From Thinopyrum elongatum (taxonomy: Eukaryota; Streptophyta; Magnoliopsida; Poales; Poaceae), in contig CM022303.1 of NCBI GenBank assembly GCA_011799875.1, positions 551,526,793 through 551,590,792 of the forward strand: DNA of 64,000 bases, in the 5' to 3' direction. The position numbers were made by a program, and so were the translations under genes. Under the pieces are notes generated by a model that did not search any database, was not told the DNA's origin, and worked only from the letters and a program-made list of their open reading frames with translations. This document shows, piece after piece, positions 12,234-24,832 of this stretch (the first letter of the stretch is position 1; each line of letters opens with the position of its first letter).

Positions 12234-13211
12234 TGTCGAGGGGATGAACCCCGGGCACGCAACGGAACTCGGATCCATTTTAAAAACATCGGAGCCAGCA
12301 TCGCCCCTCAATCCGGCTCGCACTTGGCCGGGTTCCTCGACCCGGCCAAGTCCCTCAACCCGGCCAAACTCTTCAACCCAACAAAGACGGCAAGCCGGCC
12401 CTGCCGGCGGGCGCAAGCCGGCCGAACCCGGTGCACCAAGACTTCTCTAGCAAGCTAGCTCCCCTGTGGCGTGTAACTCAACCCGGCCATGGGCCAGCTC
12501 CCATTCCATCCGAGGCAGGCGAAGGGACGAGTCTCCAGTAAAAGGGATGAGCAAGGCGATAGTACCCCACCAACCCGTCTGACCGGCAGAGGCGCGGCAA
12601 CAGTGCCCCACCTACCCTGCTGACCGAGGCCGGCGTGGCTACAGCCCGCCCATCGTCACCGCTGACGCCAGCAGACGGCGACCTGGCGGTGCGCCACTGT
12701 AGCGGACTCGACCCGGCCACTCCGTGACGATTGACAAGACGGCAAATAGTACCTCCTGGCACACGGGGCCAGCGCCGGAAAACCCGACGAGCCCTGACAC
12801 CCGGCGGGTCCCAGCACCGGCTTCCCGGATGATGACAACCCGGCCCCATGGCCTTGTAACTTTACCATTGTAAACCCTGGGGGGTTGACCTATAAACCCC
12901 CCTAGGAGGCCTCATGTACGCGGGCAAGCAACTCACGTAGGACACACGCGCACACCAGGGAAGGGAGCAGCCTAAGCCTTGGCTAGTCTTCCTCCTTCCT
13001 CCAAACAGCTCAAGGAGCAACTCTATACCGATACATATAAACCTCGCTCGGCAGGACTAGGGGTATTATCTCTCCGGAGAGCCCCGAACCTGGGTATGTC
13101 TTGCGTCCCTCGCTCGCTCATGCTGGCCCCGCCTCTGGAGCCCACCGGTGCCCTCGAGCCTCCTCCTCTCTTTAGCCATCCTTTGGCATCTGCCGTGCGC
13201 CCACCACGACA
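12234..13211 (+). repeat. E2 5' LTR, 978 bp
   Basis: Starts TGTCGAGGGGATGAACC and ends CCACCACGACA. It carries a TATA-like CCTATAAACCCC at 12889-12900, embedded in GGGGGGTTGA...CCCCCC. Compared with the 3' LTR it has about 125 extra bases between two copies of CTCAACCCGGCCA (near 12354 and 12478), which suggests deletion between direct repeats in the 3' copy or duplication in this one. Confidence 0.88.
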
Positions 13212-13213
13212 GT

Positions 13214-13230
13214 TGGCGCCCACCGTGGGG
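13214..13230 (+). other. E2 primer-binding site
   Basis: TGGCGCCCACCGTGGGG begins two bases after the 5' LTR. The same word is found beside the 5' LTR of E3 (minus strand, 41154-41137), so both elements use the same tRNA primer. I do not assign the tRNA. Confidence 0.75.
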
Positions 13231-13254
13231 CAGCTCGAGGTCCTGGCCGGAGAC

Positions 13255-16200
13255 ATGTTCCAGACGGGGCTCCTCTCCGACTCCGACGAGCCCGTCATGC
13301 TGGCGGACGACGTCATTAGCGCGCTCGCCACCTCCTTCGCCGCGCTACGCATCTTCGATGCGCCCGCGGTCGACAAGTACCCCAGCGGGGTGCTTGACAT
13401 CTCCGACTCCCCCATCTCCCTCCGTGACGATGCTTCCACCGGGGGAATGGACCTCTGCATTCGAGTAGAGGTGTTCGCCACCGACACCGGCTCCTCATCC
13501 AGCGCTGCGAGGAAGGCCGCCAAAGCCAAGGCCGCAGCAGATCGCGCCAACCGACCCGACCCACTGCGCACCATGATCCAGGGCCTCCGTGTCCCCATCG
13601 CCACCGACGTTGATGCCTCCGACGCCGCTGAGACCCGGGCCCGGCTCGAGGAAGATCGCCAGCGCCTGCTGGACCTCTCCGAGACTCTTGCTACCACACA
13701 GCGTCGCCTGGACTCCACTCAGCGGGAGCGCGACGCCACCTATGGCTTCACGCCTGCCGCCGTCGGGCCGAGTCGGGTCGCTGATGTGCGGGCCCGGGGC
13801 GGTGCCATCGGCCGCGCTCTCGGCGCGCTCCCGCCCATCTACGAAACCCCCATGAAGAATATGTGCGCCATGCAGGCGGCCGCAGTCGGCTTGGACCAGC
13901 TGCAGGGCGAGGAGCTGAAGGACCGCCTTCAGCGGGTGAACGAGCTTCTCGAAGCCGCCAACGCGCAGTAAGACCGCCTCAACCACCTCAACATGCCGGC
14001 GGGATCCGCCTCGCGCCACACCGATGATGCCGAGCAGCAGAAAACGGCATCTTCGCCACCCGGCGAAGCTCATTCCGTCCGCGCCCGGACCCGGCGCAAC
14101 CGCGCCCTGGCGACTGCCGGCGGCTTGGCCGACGAGCCGGTCCTGGAAGATCAGCGCCGGCATGATCCTCCCCCACGGCCCAGCCGTCGTCCGGCTTCGG
14201 CCGACCCGGCCCCCCGCGGCGCGGTCGCTAGCCGGCTAGGCCCGCGCGCCATCGACACCACCGATGCTCGCCACCGCCTCGACCAATTCGCCCTCTCCTT
14301 GGAGCTAGAGGAGAACAACGCGGTTGGGCCGGCTTGCTTCGGCCCGCGCATCCGGGATGAGCCCTTCCACAAAGGGTTCACGCTTCCCCGCGACACCCCC
14401 AAGTACAACGGCACCGTCAAGCCGGAGGACTGGCTCATCGACTACACCACCGCCATCGGCATCGCGGGCGGCAATCACCGCCTCGCCGTGCGCTACGCCC
14501 CGCTCATGCTTCAGGGCTCGGCCCGTACATGGTTGAACAGCCTGCCGGCTGGCAGCATCAACGCGTGGGTCGACTTCGAGCAAGCCTTTGTGCGCAACTT
14601 CACCGGCAGCTACAAGCAGCCCGGCCGCCCCAGCCAGCTCGCCATGTGCGTGCAGGGGCCGACGGAGACCGGCCGCAAGAACCTCGCACGCTGGACCGAA
14701 CTCCAGAACAGCTACGAGGGCGTCCACGAGGACCAGGCCATCCAGTACTTAGTTAGCGGTTATCAGGATGGCACCCTCTTCAAGCACAAGCTCCTGCGCT
14801 CCGAGCCGGCCACCATGGCCGCGCTCATGGTGATGGCGGACAAGTACGCCAACGCCGACTCCGCCATGAAGATCTAAGTGGCAGTGGATGAAGACGGCCA
14901 GGCGAAGCCGGTCCCGCCCCCCAAGCCGGCCGACAAAAACAGCCGCCAGCAGAACAACCAGCAGAACAACAAGCGCAAGGCCGATCAACCGGCTCGGTGC
15001 TACGACGACCGCCTCGTCGTGGCCGCCGAGGAGGCGTCCGCGGCCGAGCCGGCCGCCAAGCGCAGGCAAACCGGCAAGACGGCGTGGCAACCCGCCATGA
15101 GCTTCGAGGAGATGCTCAATGCTCCCTGCAAGCACCACAGCGGCGCGAGGCCGTCCACGCACATGCTCCGCCAATGCGCCATCACCAAGCGCATCATGAG
15201 GGGCGACATCCCGCCACCTCCGTCCCCGGCTAACTGCGCAATGCGCGATGATGTCTACCCCGCCCAGAACATGACCTACGTCGTCTTCACTAGCCTCGGC
15301 GACGACAAGCGTAGCGAGCGCCTGCTCCGGCAGGAGGTGAACACGGTCATCCCGGCCAAGCCGGAATACATCCATTGGTCGGAGCGCCCGGTCACCTGGA
15401 CCCGAGAAGACCACCCGGCCGTCAAGCCGAACCCGGGTGGCTACGCCATCGTCCTCGACCCCACCATCGTCGCGCCCCAGCGCACATGCAAGTTCTCACG
15501 AGTCCTCATTGATGGCGGCAGCAGCATCAACATCCTCTACCACGACACCATGACCAAGCTCGGCCTCGAGGCCAAAGACATGGAGCCGTCCCGGACGATC
15601 TTTCCACGGCATCGTGCTCGGCCTCTCCTGCTCCCCTATCGGCCGGATCCGGCTCGACGTCCTGTTCGGTACCATGACCACTTCCGGCGTGAGCCGCTCT
15701 GGTTCGAGGTGGTGGATCTGTCCAGCGCGTATCACGCGCTGCTGGGCCATCCGGCACTCGCCAAGTTCATGGCGGTCCCCCACTACGCCTACCTAAAGAT
15801 GAAGCTACCGGGTCCGAAGGGCCTCATCACCGCCACCGGCGACTACCGCAAGTCCCTGGAATGCGCCCAAGCTGGCGCCAAACTAGCCGAGTCACTGGTC
15901 ATAGCCGAGGAGCGGCGCCAGCTCGACCGGATCATCGCGCTGGCTAATGAGACACCGGCCGTGCCAGTTTCGGCTAAGGAGCCGGCTACCAAGGCCTCGT
16001 TCCAGCCCTCCAAGGAGACCAAGAAGGTCAAGCTGAACCTGGAAGACCCCAGCTGCAGCAAGTACGTCATCGTGGGCACCCGCCTCGACAGCAAATAGGA
16101 AGGCGAGCTCGTCGACTTCCTCCGTGAGAATCGGGATATCTTCGCATGGACCCCAAAGGACATGCCGAGTATTCCGAGGAAGTACGCCGAGCACAAACTC

Positions 16201-19200
16201 CATGTCCGCAAGGATGCCAAGCTTGTCCGTCAACCCCTACGTCGCTTTTTGGAAGAGAAGAGAAGAACAATTGGCGAAGAGGTGGCCAAGCTCTTGGCGG
16301 CCGGCTTCATCATGGAAGTGTTCCACCCCGAGTGGCTGGCCAACCCAGTCCTCGTCCTGAAGAAGAACAAGACCTGGCGCATGTGCATAGACTACACCAG
16401 CCTGAACACGGCTTGCCCCAAGGATCCTTTCGCCCTCCCGCGGATCGACCAACTCATCGACTCCACCGCCAGCTGTGAGGTCCTGTCCTTCCTGGATGCT
16501 TACTCCGGCTATCATCAGATAAAGCTGGACCCGGCCGACGCCCTGAAGACATCCTTCATCACGCCCTTCGGGGTGTATTGCTACATCACTATGTCGTTCA
16601 GCTTGAAGAATGCCGGCGCCACCTTCCAGCGAAGCATGCAGAAATGCTTGCTGCCACAACTCGGCCGCAACATCCACGTCTATTTGACGACATCGTGGTA
16701 AAGACCAAGCAGCACCTCACGCTCCTCGACGACCTGAAGGAAACCTTTGCCAATCTGCGCGAGTACCAGATCAAGCTCAACCCAAAGAAGTGCATTTTTG
16801 GCATGCCGGCCGGAAAGCTACTCGGCTTCCTCATCTCGGAGCGCGGCATTGAGGCGAACCCAGAGAAGATCAAGGCCATCGAGCGCATGCGCAAGCCGGC
16901 CCGGCTGCGCGATGTCCAGAAATTCACCGGCTGCTTGGCCTCCGTCAGCCGATTTCTCAACCGGCTGGGCGAGAGGGCCTTGCCCCTATATCAGCTGATG
17001 AAGAAGACGACGCCGTTTGAGTGGAACGACCACGCGGACGAAGCCTTCCGGGATATCAAGCGCATGCTCTCCACCGCACCCGTCCTGGCCGCACCAACCG
17101 AGAAGGAGCCACTGTTGCTCTACATTGCCGCCACCTCGCGGTCGGTCAGCACGGTGATGGTGGTCGAGCGACCAGAGAAGGGCAAGATCCAGTCTGTTCA
17201 GCGCCTAGTCTACTACTTGAGTGAGGTGCTTTCCGCCTCCAAGCAGAACTACCCACACTACCAAAAGATGTGTTACGGCGTATACTTCACCGCCAAGAAA
17301 TTGAAGCAGTACTTCCAGGAGCACGTTGTCACCGTAGTCAGCACGGCCCCCATCGGCGAGATCATGGGCTGCCGGGATGCCTCTGGCCGGGTTGCCAAGT
17401 GGGCGATCGAGCTAGCCGGCCACACCATCCTCTACGAGCCCCGCACCACGATCAAGTCCCAAGCTCTGGCCGACTTCCTCATCGAGTGGACCGAGACCCA
17501 GTACCAGCCGCCGCCGCCGGATTCAACGCACTGGCGCATGCACTTCGACGGCTCCAAGATGCGCTCCGGCTTGGGAGCCGGCATCGTGCAGTCATCCCCA
17601 AAGGGCGACCGGCTTCGCTACGCGCTGCAAATCCACTTCGCCGCCTCCAACAACGTTGCAGAGTACAAAGCCCTTGTGCATGGCCTCCGGCTTGCCAAGG
17701 AACTCGGCATCCGGCGCATCCTGTGCTACGGCGACTCGGATCTGGTGGTGCAGCAATGCTCTGGCGAGTGGGATGCCCGCGACGCCAACATGGCCAGTTA
17801 CCGCTTCCTCGTCCAGCAGCTCTCCGGCTTCTTCGACGGCTGCGAATTCCTCCATGTCCCGCGAGCAGAGAACGAGGCCGCCGACGCACTAGCCAAGATC
17901 AGCTCATCCCAACAAGCAATTTCGTCCGGTGTCTCCCTTGAGCGCCTACACAAGCCGTCCATCAAGCCGTCTCCGGACTCTGAATAAATCTTTGTCCCAG
18001 ACGACCCGGCCGCACCCCTCCTCGGCGCGAATCCAGCGGCCACAAGCTCAAGCCCGGGGGCTGCCGCCTCCAAGCCAAACACAGAAGCTACGGGACCCGG
18101 CCCGGGGACTGCCGATCCCGGCCCGGGGACTACCGCGACTGATCCAGCCGATGCCTGCTCCGACCTGATCCCGGAAGCCGCAGAACCCGGCCCATGGGCT
18201 GCTGAACCCGGCTCGGGGGCTGCCATGCTTAACCTGGCCGCCGTCATCCTCAACCCGGGGGCTACCGCCCCAGAACCCACCATGGTGGCCTTCTTCGCCG
18301 TAGTGACGGCTCCATCATGGGCCCTCCCCATCTCAGAGTTCCTGGAGAACGCGGTCCTCCCCATGGACGAGACCGAGGCCCGGCAGATTCAACGCCGGGC
18401 ATCCGCCTACAGCATCATCAACAACGAGCTCGTCAAGCGCAGCGCAACGGGCATTTTCCAGTGCTGCGTCAAACAAGACAAAGGGCATAGAAATCCTCCT
18501 CGACGTACACCAAGGCGAGTGCGGGCACCACGCTGCCTCGAGGTCCCTGGTGGCCAAGGTTTTCCGCCATGGATTCTACTGGCCTACGTCCCTCCAACAC
18601 GCCGAGTCGCTTGTCCTCAAGTGTGAGGGATGCCAGCGCTTCAGCAAGCGCAGCCACCAGCCGGCTTCAGCACTGCGAACCATCCCGATCACCTGGCCCT
18701 TCGCAGTCTGGGGACTCGATATGGTAGGACCTTTCAAGACCCCTCGAGGCGGCATGACGCACTTGCTGGTGGCGGTGGACAAGTTCACCAAGTGGATCGA
18801 AGCGCGGCCAATCAAGAAGCTGGACGGGCCAACAGCCGTCCGGTTCATCAAGGATATCGCGGTGCACTATGGTGTCCCAAACAGCATCATCACGGACAAC
18901 AGCACAAACTTTGCCAAGGGCGCGCTCGCGCAGTATTGCTCCGCCTCCGGCATCCGCCTCGACTTGGCCTCCGTGGCCCACCCCCAGTCCAATGGCCTGG
19001 TCGAGCGGGCCAACGGCCTCATTCTATCCGGCATCAAGCCACGGCTCGTCGAGCCGCTCGTCCGTTCACCCGGCAGCTGGCTTGACGAGCTGCCGGCCGT
19101 CCTCTGGAGTCTCCGAACAACACCAAACCGGTCGACCGGGTTCACCCCGTTCTTCCTCGTCTACGGAGCAGAAGCTGTCATCCCAACCGACATCGAGTTC

Positions 19201-19587
19201 GACTCACCATGAGTCGTGATGTACACCGAAGACGAAGCCAAGGAAGTGCGTGAAGACGGCGTCGACCTACTCGAAGAAGCACGCCTCTTGGCGCTCAGCC
19301 GTTCAGCCATTTATCAGCAAGGCCTAAGGCACTACCACAACAAGAAGATCAAGCCCCTCGCATTCCGCGAGGGAGACCCCGTCCTCCGTATCGTCCAGCA
19401 GCAAGCCGGCCAGCACAAGTTGTCCTGCCCATGGGAAGGCCCCTTCATCATCAGCAAAGCCCTGTGTGACCGCAACGCGTACTACCTCATCGATGCCCGC
19501 AAGTCGAACAACCGCAAGAGAGACACCACCGGTGAAGAAACAACCCTGCCGTGGAATGCAGAACTCCTCCGCCCGTTTTACAGTTAG
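13255..19587 (+). pseudogene. E2 gag-pol polyprotein (Tat type, two RNase H domains; degenerate)
   Basis: Start taken at ATG 13255, inside the element. Domains in order: gag with N-terminal coiled coil (RARLEEDRQRLLDLSETL) and core about 14330-14870 (WLIDYTTAIGI, LMLQGSARTWLNSLP); protease about 15490-15800 (VLIDGGSSINILYHD); RT about 16200-16720 (CIDYTSLNTACPKDPF, FLDAYSGYHQIKL); RNase H about 17040-17350; second, archaeal-type RNase H about 17530-17890 (MHFDGSKM, CYGDSDLV, NEAADALAK); Pro/Gly-rich linker 18000-18280 with repeated CCCGGGGGCTGCC; integrase about 18490-19200 (CEGCQRFSK, GLDMVGPF, SIITDNSTNF, NGLVERANG); tail to 19587. Breaks: TAA 13969, TAA 14875, TAG 16096, TAA 17985, TGA 19210; frameshifts near 15603, 15670, 16683 (at the RT catalytic motif) and 18485. 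Confidence 0.85.
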
Positions 19588-20310
19588 CCGTGTGCACGTA
19601 TGTATTACTACTTTTTTTTAAGTTTGTAACCGCAAGAAAAATTGTGGGGTCCTCGAACGACGCTCGGGGGCTGCCCCTTTTTTCGCCAAGTTATCATGTT
19701 CACAGATTTGTGCAATTTTTCTTAAAAACCCCCACCGCCGGGTTGACTCGCTCAACCCGGGGGCTCGGGGGCTGGCCGGCTTGGCCACCACCCGCCGTTC
19801 TCCTTAGCACATCTCGGCGTTTTCGGGTTGCCACGGCCCTCCACTTTGCCCTATGCCACAGAACCGGCTTCGGCTGTTGGCCGGCAAGAACTATGGGCCA
19901 AAGCACCAACACGTCGCAGAAACACTAAGTTGGGTCCGCCAGATTGGCCAACCCGGCCCCGGCACTTTAACTTGCCGCACGACCGGCTGCTCGCCAGCCG
20001 GCTTCGCCGGTTGCCGCCAGTCGGCCCAGTGGGTGTTTCGCTCGCGCTCAACATTTGAAGAGCCTAAGTACCGCGCGCCCCTTCCTAAGACCGAACTCCT
20101 TGTCACAGACCGGAACCCGGCTGTCCGACTCGCGGGGGGGGGGGGGGGGGGAGGCCCAAAGAGGGGGGGTGAGCAAGAAAACGGCCCGAAAAACAGAAAG
20201 CAAGAAACGCAAAAACTCATGAAATATTTACATCATGAATTAAAACAGGCCCAAAGCCAGAGTTCATTACTTTACACCAAAAAACCCCAGTGGGTGGGTG
20301 GACCTGCTAC
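19588..20310. other. E2 spacer between convergent sense and antisense genes, with an 18-G run
   Basis: Non-coding. It contains repeated CTCGGGGGCT words (about 19662 and 19755-19775) and an uninterrupted run of 18 G at 20134-20151, closely followed by a second G-rich tract at 20163-20169. It is the shared 3' flank of gag-pol (plus) and the antisense ORF (minus). No terminator or poly(A) signal was identified with confidence. Confidence 0.55.
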
Positions 20311-21607
20311 TTAACCGAAAAAGTTGCAAAGATAAAACAGGGCGGCTTCAGTCTCAGACAACTCCAGCGCCGGGTTGCGCAGCTGCCGGCTCCCCTCGGT
20401 TGCCTCCGGGTTCACAGAGGTGCCGGTGTCTTCCACCTCAGCGTCCTCATCTGCATAGGAGCCCGACTCCTCGGAGCTACCCTCCGGATCGTCCAGCAGC
20501 AGGCCGAAATTGTTAGGAGGGACGGCTCCGCCTTTTTCTATCCGCTCCAGCTGGAACTCATCGTGCATCGAGAACCCGGCGATGTAGCTGGCCCGGGCGG
20601 CAATTCGGTCAGCGTCCGCCTGCAACTAGCGCTCCGCGCCGACTCGCTGGGCCATCAGCCGATCCAGCTCTAGGTCCGGATACCAAGACATCATGAACCT
20701 GAGCGCCATCTCGGCACCGGCATGAGCGGCAGAGACACGCCACGAGTGAAGCCGCGCCGGTCCACCCTCCAACCACCGCGCCAGCCGCGAAAAGCTGTTC
20801 GGCGCAACGGCGCCAGGCCAGAGGGCCGCCGTCATCCCCCCGCCAGCCTCGGAGACCCGCGCCATCTGGTCGCCCAAGGTTGCAGACGAGCTTCGGCGGC
20901 GGTCATGATCTCCGAGAAGGTCCAGGCGATGTGCGGGTCAGTCCCGGCCCCCAGGATCCCCTGCGGCGACCGCTGGAAACGAACGGCCTCCTCTGCCACC
21001 CTGTGCGTCTCCGGGAAGTGCCCTTCCAAAAAGAAGAACAAGAGCAGTCAGCAACCAAAAAGGAAAGAGAGCCGGCTTCTCAACCCGGCAGAATAAAAAA
21101 GAAGCACTTACTGGCGAAGGTCTCGTCCAGGTGCTAAGCTTCGAGCAACATACCGTGCCGCTCCCTGGCACCGGCACGGTCGCGGGCCTGAAGCGTCTTC
21201 TCCAGCTCAGCGAACTTGGCGACGGTCGCCTTCAGCTCGGCATCCTTGGTGGCGGCCGCCTCCTCGTCCTCCTTGCGACGGCGTAGCTCCACCTTGTGGG
21301 CCTCCGCCACCGTGGTCCCCAGTGCCTTCAAGCGCTCCACCTCGGCTTGGAGTTGGCTCTTGTCGTCGGCCAACTTGTCGCGCTGCTGGACGGCTTCAGC
21401 AAGGGCCTGCTAGGCCTCCGCCGCCTTGGCCACCTCCGCCTTGAGGCGCTCCACTTCGGCTTGAAGCCGGCTCTTGTCACCAGCCAGCTCCGCCACCTCG
21501 ACCTGAAGCCGGCTCGGATCAGTCGGACTCGCCAGGACGACACCTCGGCCGCGGAGGCTGCGCAACAAAGATTCAGAAACAGAAGAAAGACTACATTTAA
21601 GATTCGA

Positions 21608-21680
21608 CCCAACTACTATGTAGTTGGCCCGAATCTCGGGGGCTACACCCAGTGGGTGCGCTAGCGCGCCCCCACTAAAA
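21608..21680 (-). repeat. Stem-loop repeat, copy 1, in an intron of the E2 antisense ORF
   Basis: On the minus strand the unit reads AGTGGGGGCGC-GCTA-GCGCACCCACT, an 11-bp stem with one G/A mismatch, followed by GGGTGTAGCCCCCGAGA and then GGGCCAACTACATAGTAGTTG. A second copy lies at 21849-21921. The same structure with a compensatory change occurs in E3 at 32051-32355. Confidence 0.75.
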
Positions 21681-21848
21681 GAGCACGCAACAAGTTTACT
21701 TTCGGGGACACGGAGCGCCTCCTCCTTGGCGGCGAGCTGCGCCTTGAGCTGCCAGTGCTTCTCCGGGAGCAGGTTAAAGACGCCGACCCGGTAGGCATCC
21801 AGTTGCTGTGAACGACGAAAATCAGTACAAGACAACAGTTTAAGATTT

Positions 21849-21921
21849 GACCCAACTACTACGTAGTTGGCCCGAATCTCAGGGGCTACACCCAGTGGGT
21901 GCGCTAGCGCGCCCCCACTAA
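21849..21921 (-). repeat. Stem-loop repeat, copy 2, in an intron of the E2 antisense ORF
   Basis: Near-identical to copy 1 at 21608-21680, about 241 bp away and in the same orientation. It lies between the exon ending near 21964 and the exon beginning near 21815. Confidence 0.75.
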
Positions 21922-24832
21922 CTATCCGCAAGAAGAAAAGCAGAAGAAAAAGGGAAGAACTTACCATCACGGCGCGTTCCAGCTCCCATGCCCGCTCCGT
22001 CTCGGTCTGGGCAAAGGCCTGGACCCGCTCCACGCGCCCGCGAAGGCGCTGGCTCATGGCGGCCATCGCCGCCTCCTCCTACGTCAGGGGCCCGATGAAG
22101 GCCTCGCTTGGCCCAGCCCGAGCCGGCTGTGACCCGACGACCTGGCGGCTCCCCGGCCTGAACACCAGGGAGTACTCGCTGCTCACCGCCTCATCTGCGG
22201 CCGGCGTCCACTCCGGAATGGTGGCCGGGGTCGTCTTCGGCGCCGCGTTCTGCGGTGCCCACCCGTCGGCGCCTAGCGCGCCTTGTCCAGCGTCACCAGC
22301 AGTGCCTCCTCCAAGACGGCATTGCCGCCTCCTCCCTCGACCTCCACCCGCTCGACCAAGTCGGTCCGCGGCGCGGTGTCGTCGTCAACGTCCATGACGT
22401 CCCGGTCGAGGTCCACCACCTCTGCACGGCCATCCTGGCCGCGCTCCTCCTCCGACAGCGGCACAAAAACCGTCGCCGCCGGCTCCATGCCCGCCGGCAT
22501 CTCGGGCCACGCCGGCTCCTCGGCAGCCCGCTCCCGCACTGCTGCGGCCCCGGCCCAAGCCTGAGCCGACGCTGCCTCCATGTCCACCACGGCCCGGTCC
22601 CGGTCCCGCCAGGCCAGCGCCTCGGAGTCAGCCGGATCCAGGCCAAGGTCCGGATCGGCCACCTCCTTGTCCCGGTCGATGACGCTGGACCGGGTTCTCC
22701 GGAACACGGCACCGCCACCGGACGAAGCCTCCGTCGCCGCCAACGCCAGCGACAACGGTGACCTGGAGCACAACGGAATAAGCAAACAAGGACAAAAGAA
22801 GCCATTCAGCGGCTCGCCAGAAGTCAACAAGGAGAAAACTCACCCGACCACTAGAGGGACGGTTGGTCTCGCCTCCACCGCCGGCAGGACGCAGCGCTTC
22901 CTCGTTGCGAGCGGATTGGTGCCGGCCGCCTGGTCCGCTGCGCGCTTCACGGCCAGTTTCCGGGGCGCCACGTCCCCCTTTCTGTGCGGCCGGCTAGCCG
23001 CCGCCGCCCCAAGAGATGACCCGGCCCCAGCCGTGTTGCCGCCTCCTCCGCTCGGCATCGCTGCGTCATCAACTCACATCAACACCCCCGCCTTTCGGCC
23101 GGCATCTCAAGAAATCAAGCACGGAAGCTCACCCGTGCGGCGCGTCTCACCGGCTTCAGCGTCGGCCTCCTCTGGGTCCTCGTCCTGGGCCGCCACCTCC
23201 ACCGAGCTGGCCCGCTCCACCTGCGTCGGCGCCCGGTCATTCGGATGCTGAATGGCATTCAGTAGCACCTTCCTCGTCACGTCAGGCCGAACAAGAAGAT
23301 GGGCAGCGGCAAAGTACAAAGACCAAGGACTCCCCGCCGGTGCCGGGTTCGCGTGGCTGTAGGGAGGCTTCCCGAACCGCCAGTCCTCCTTTAGCCCGGC
23401 CTTTAAAATGTCGTTAACTAGGTGGGCGATCTGATCCGCCACTAGGCGCAGGGGCGACATCCTGTTGGGATCCTGAAGCCCGGTCATCAGGCCGATGATG
23501 TGGGTGCGGCGCTGCAGCAGCAGCACCCGACGCATGATGAAGGCGGTGATGAGATCCATGCCGGTGAGCCCCTCCCGCCCCTTCATCACCTCCACCCGGG
23601 CGTGTAAGTTCAGCACCGCCTGTGATGGGTGCTTGGGGAAGTAGTTCCAGTTCTGCTTCCCCTGCGGCGTCGCGTCGACGAAGGGCGACAGATTGATATG
23701 GTCCGCGCCAAGGTTGCGGACGTAGAAGAAGGAGTTCTGCCACTTCTTGGCAGAATCCTCCAGCGGCATCTTGGGGCACCCCCCGTGCGTCCGCGTTGAG
23801 ATGACGGTGGCCCCGCAAGAGGACATCTCCCCGGCCTTCGGGCCCTGCTGCTTCAAGGAGAAGAAGCGCACCCAGAGGTCGATCATGGGCTCGACCCCCA
23901 GGTACCCCTCGCACAGGGTGACGAACCCCGAGAGTTGCAAGATGGCGTTCGCGCCCAGATGGTGCGGCTGGAGCCCGAAGAAATCCAGGAAGGCGCGGAA
24001 GAAGTTGCTCGCGGGAAGGCCAAACCCGCGCTTGAAATGCGTGTAGAAGACCACGCGCTCGGTCCCCTCCGGCCGCGGCTCCTGCTCGCCCTCCGGCTGA
24101 CGCACGACTACCTCCGTCTCCCTCGGCAGGCGCTTGGTGTCGCGCAGATACTGGACGTCCTCGTCGGTAATGGAGGACCCCATCCATGAGCCCGACGGCA
24201 GCGCCATCAACGGTGCGGGGCGGAGCAGGAAAGGAGAGAAAAGATTGATGATGAAGTTTTGCTCAAAGCGGCAGAGCGTCGCAGCGCGCGGCGGTCGCAA
24301 GGGAGAAGGGAGGAGGAAGAAGATGGGGAGCGCGAGCGAGACTAATCTCCGCTGCCGCCCCCCCTCCCAATTTATAAGCCACGGCCCGAACGTGGGGAAG
24401 TGGGATCGTTTGCGCTCGCCCCTCCCACTTCCCCGCAATAAGTGTGCACGTACTATGTGCAATAACAGCCTCAAGAATGGCAACCGACCCGTGGACGCCG
24501 CAATAAATCCGCACGCATGGGCCGAGGGCGCACAGTGGCGGGCCCCCGTCCATCGCCCTGTCCTGTCGTGCGCGTGGCCTGTCAGGCCCCTTCAGCTCCC
24601 GAGCACTGCGTGGCACCCGCGCCGAGCCCGAGAGATTGCTTCAAGATTCGACGGACTCCTCGGTTTCCCGCCCGCGCCGGGATGCCGCGATCCGGCTTCC
24701 GGAAGCCGGCACACAGTGGGTGTTGCCGGACCCAGCGGTCGCAAACTTCGCCATCGGCTACCCTCTCAGGGGGAGAAACTGCGAAGGCCCTCCTACTCGA
24801 AGCCGGCGGACCTTCACAGCTTCGGGGACTAC

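Larger units (their letters stand above)
20311..24207 (-). pseudogene. E2 antisense ORF, spliced; 'putative gypsy-type transposon' family
   Basis: Runs opposite to gag-pol. Exon 1 is 24207-23133 (MALPSGSWMGSSITDEDVQ...), ending GCACGG before GTGAGC. Exon 2 is about 23060-22844. Further exons start at 22762 and near 22070, 21815, 21560, 21020 and 20620, each next to GT/AG borders. The long first exon (FYTHFKRGFGLPASNFF, FLDFFGLQPHHLGANAIL) resembles the large plant family annotated as putative gypsy-type transposon or transposase_28-like. Later exons are acidic, then coiled coil (DDKSQLQAEVERLKAL, AKFAELEKTLQAR), ending in an acidic tail (stop 20311). Additional ORFs of this sort are known in Tat elements; the protein's biochemical role is unknown. 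A stop interrupts the coiled-coil part near 21410. Exon ends were placed by eye. Confidence 0.65.

Noticed and set aside
12979..13254. Gag starting at 12979, inside the E2 LTR
   Set aside because: The frame happens to be open through the LTR end and primer-binding site; the first sensible ATG inside the element is 13255.
22273..23058. Large plus-strand frames over 22.2-23.3 kb as separate genes
   Set aside because: They are shadows of the antisense ORF exons on the minus strand; coding signals (splice sites, acidic exon, coiled coil) are on minus.
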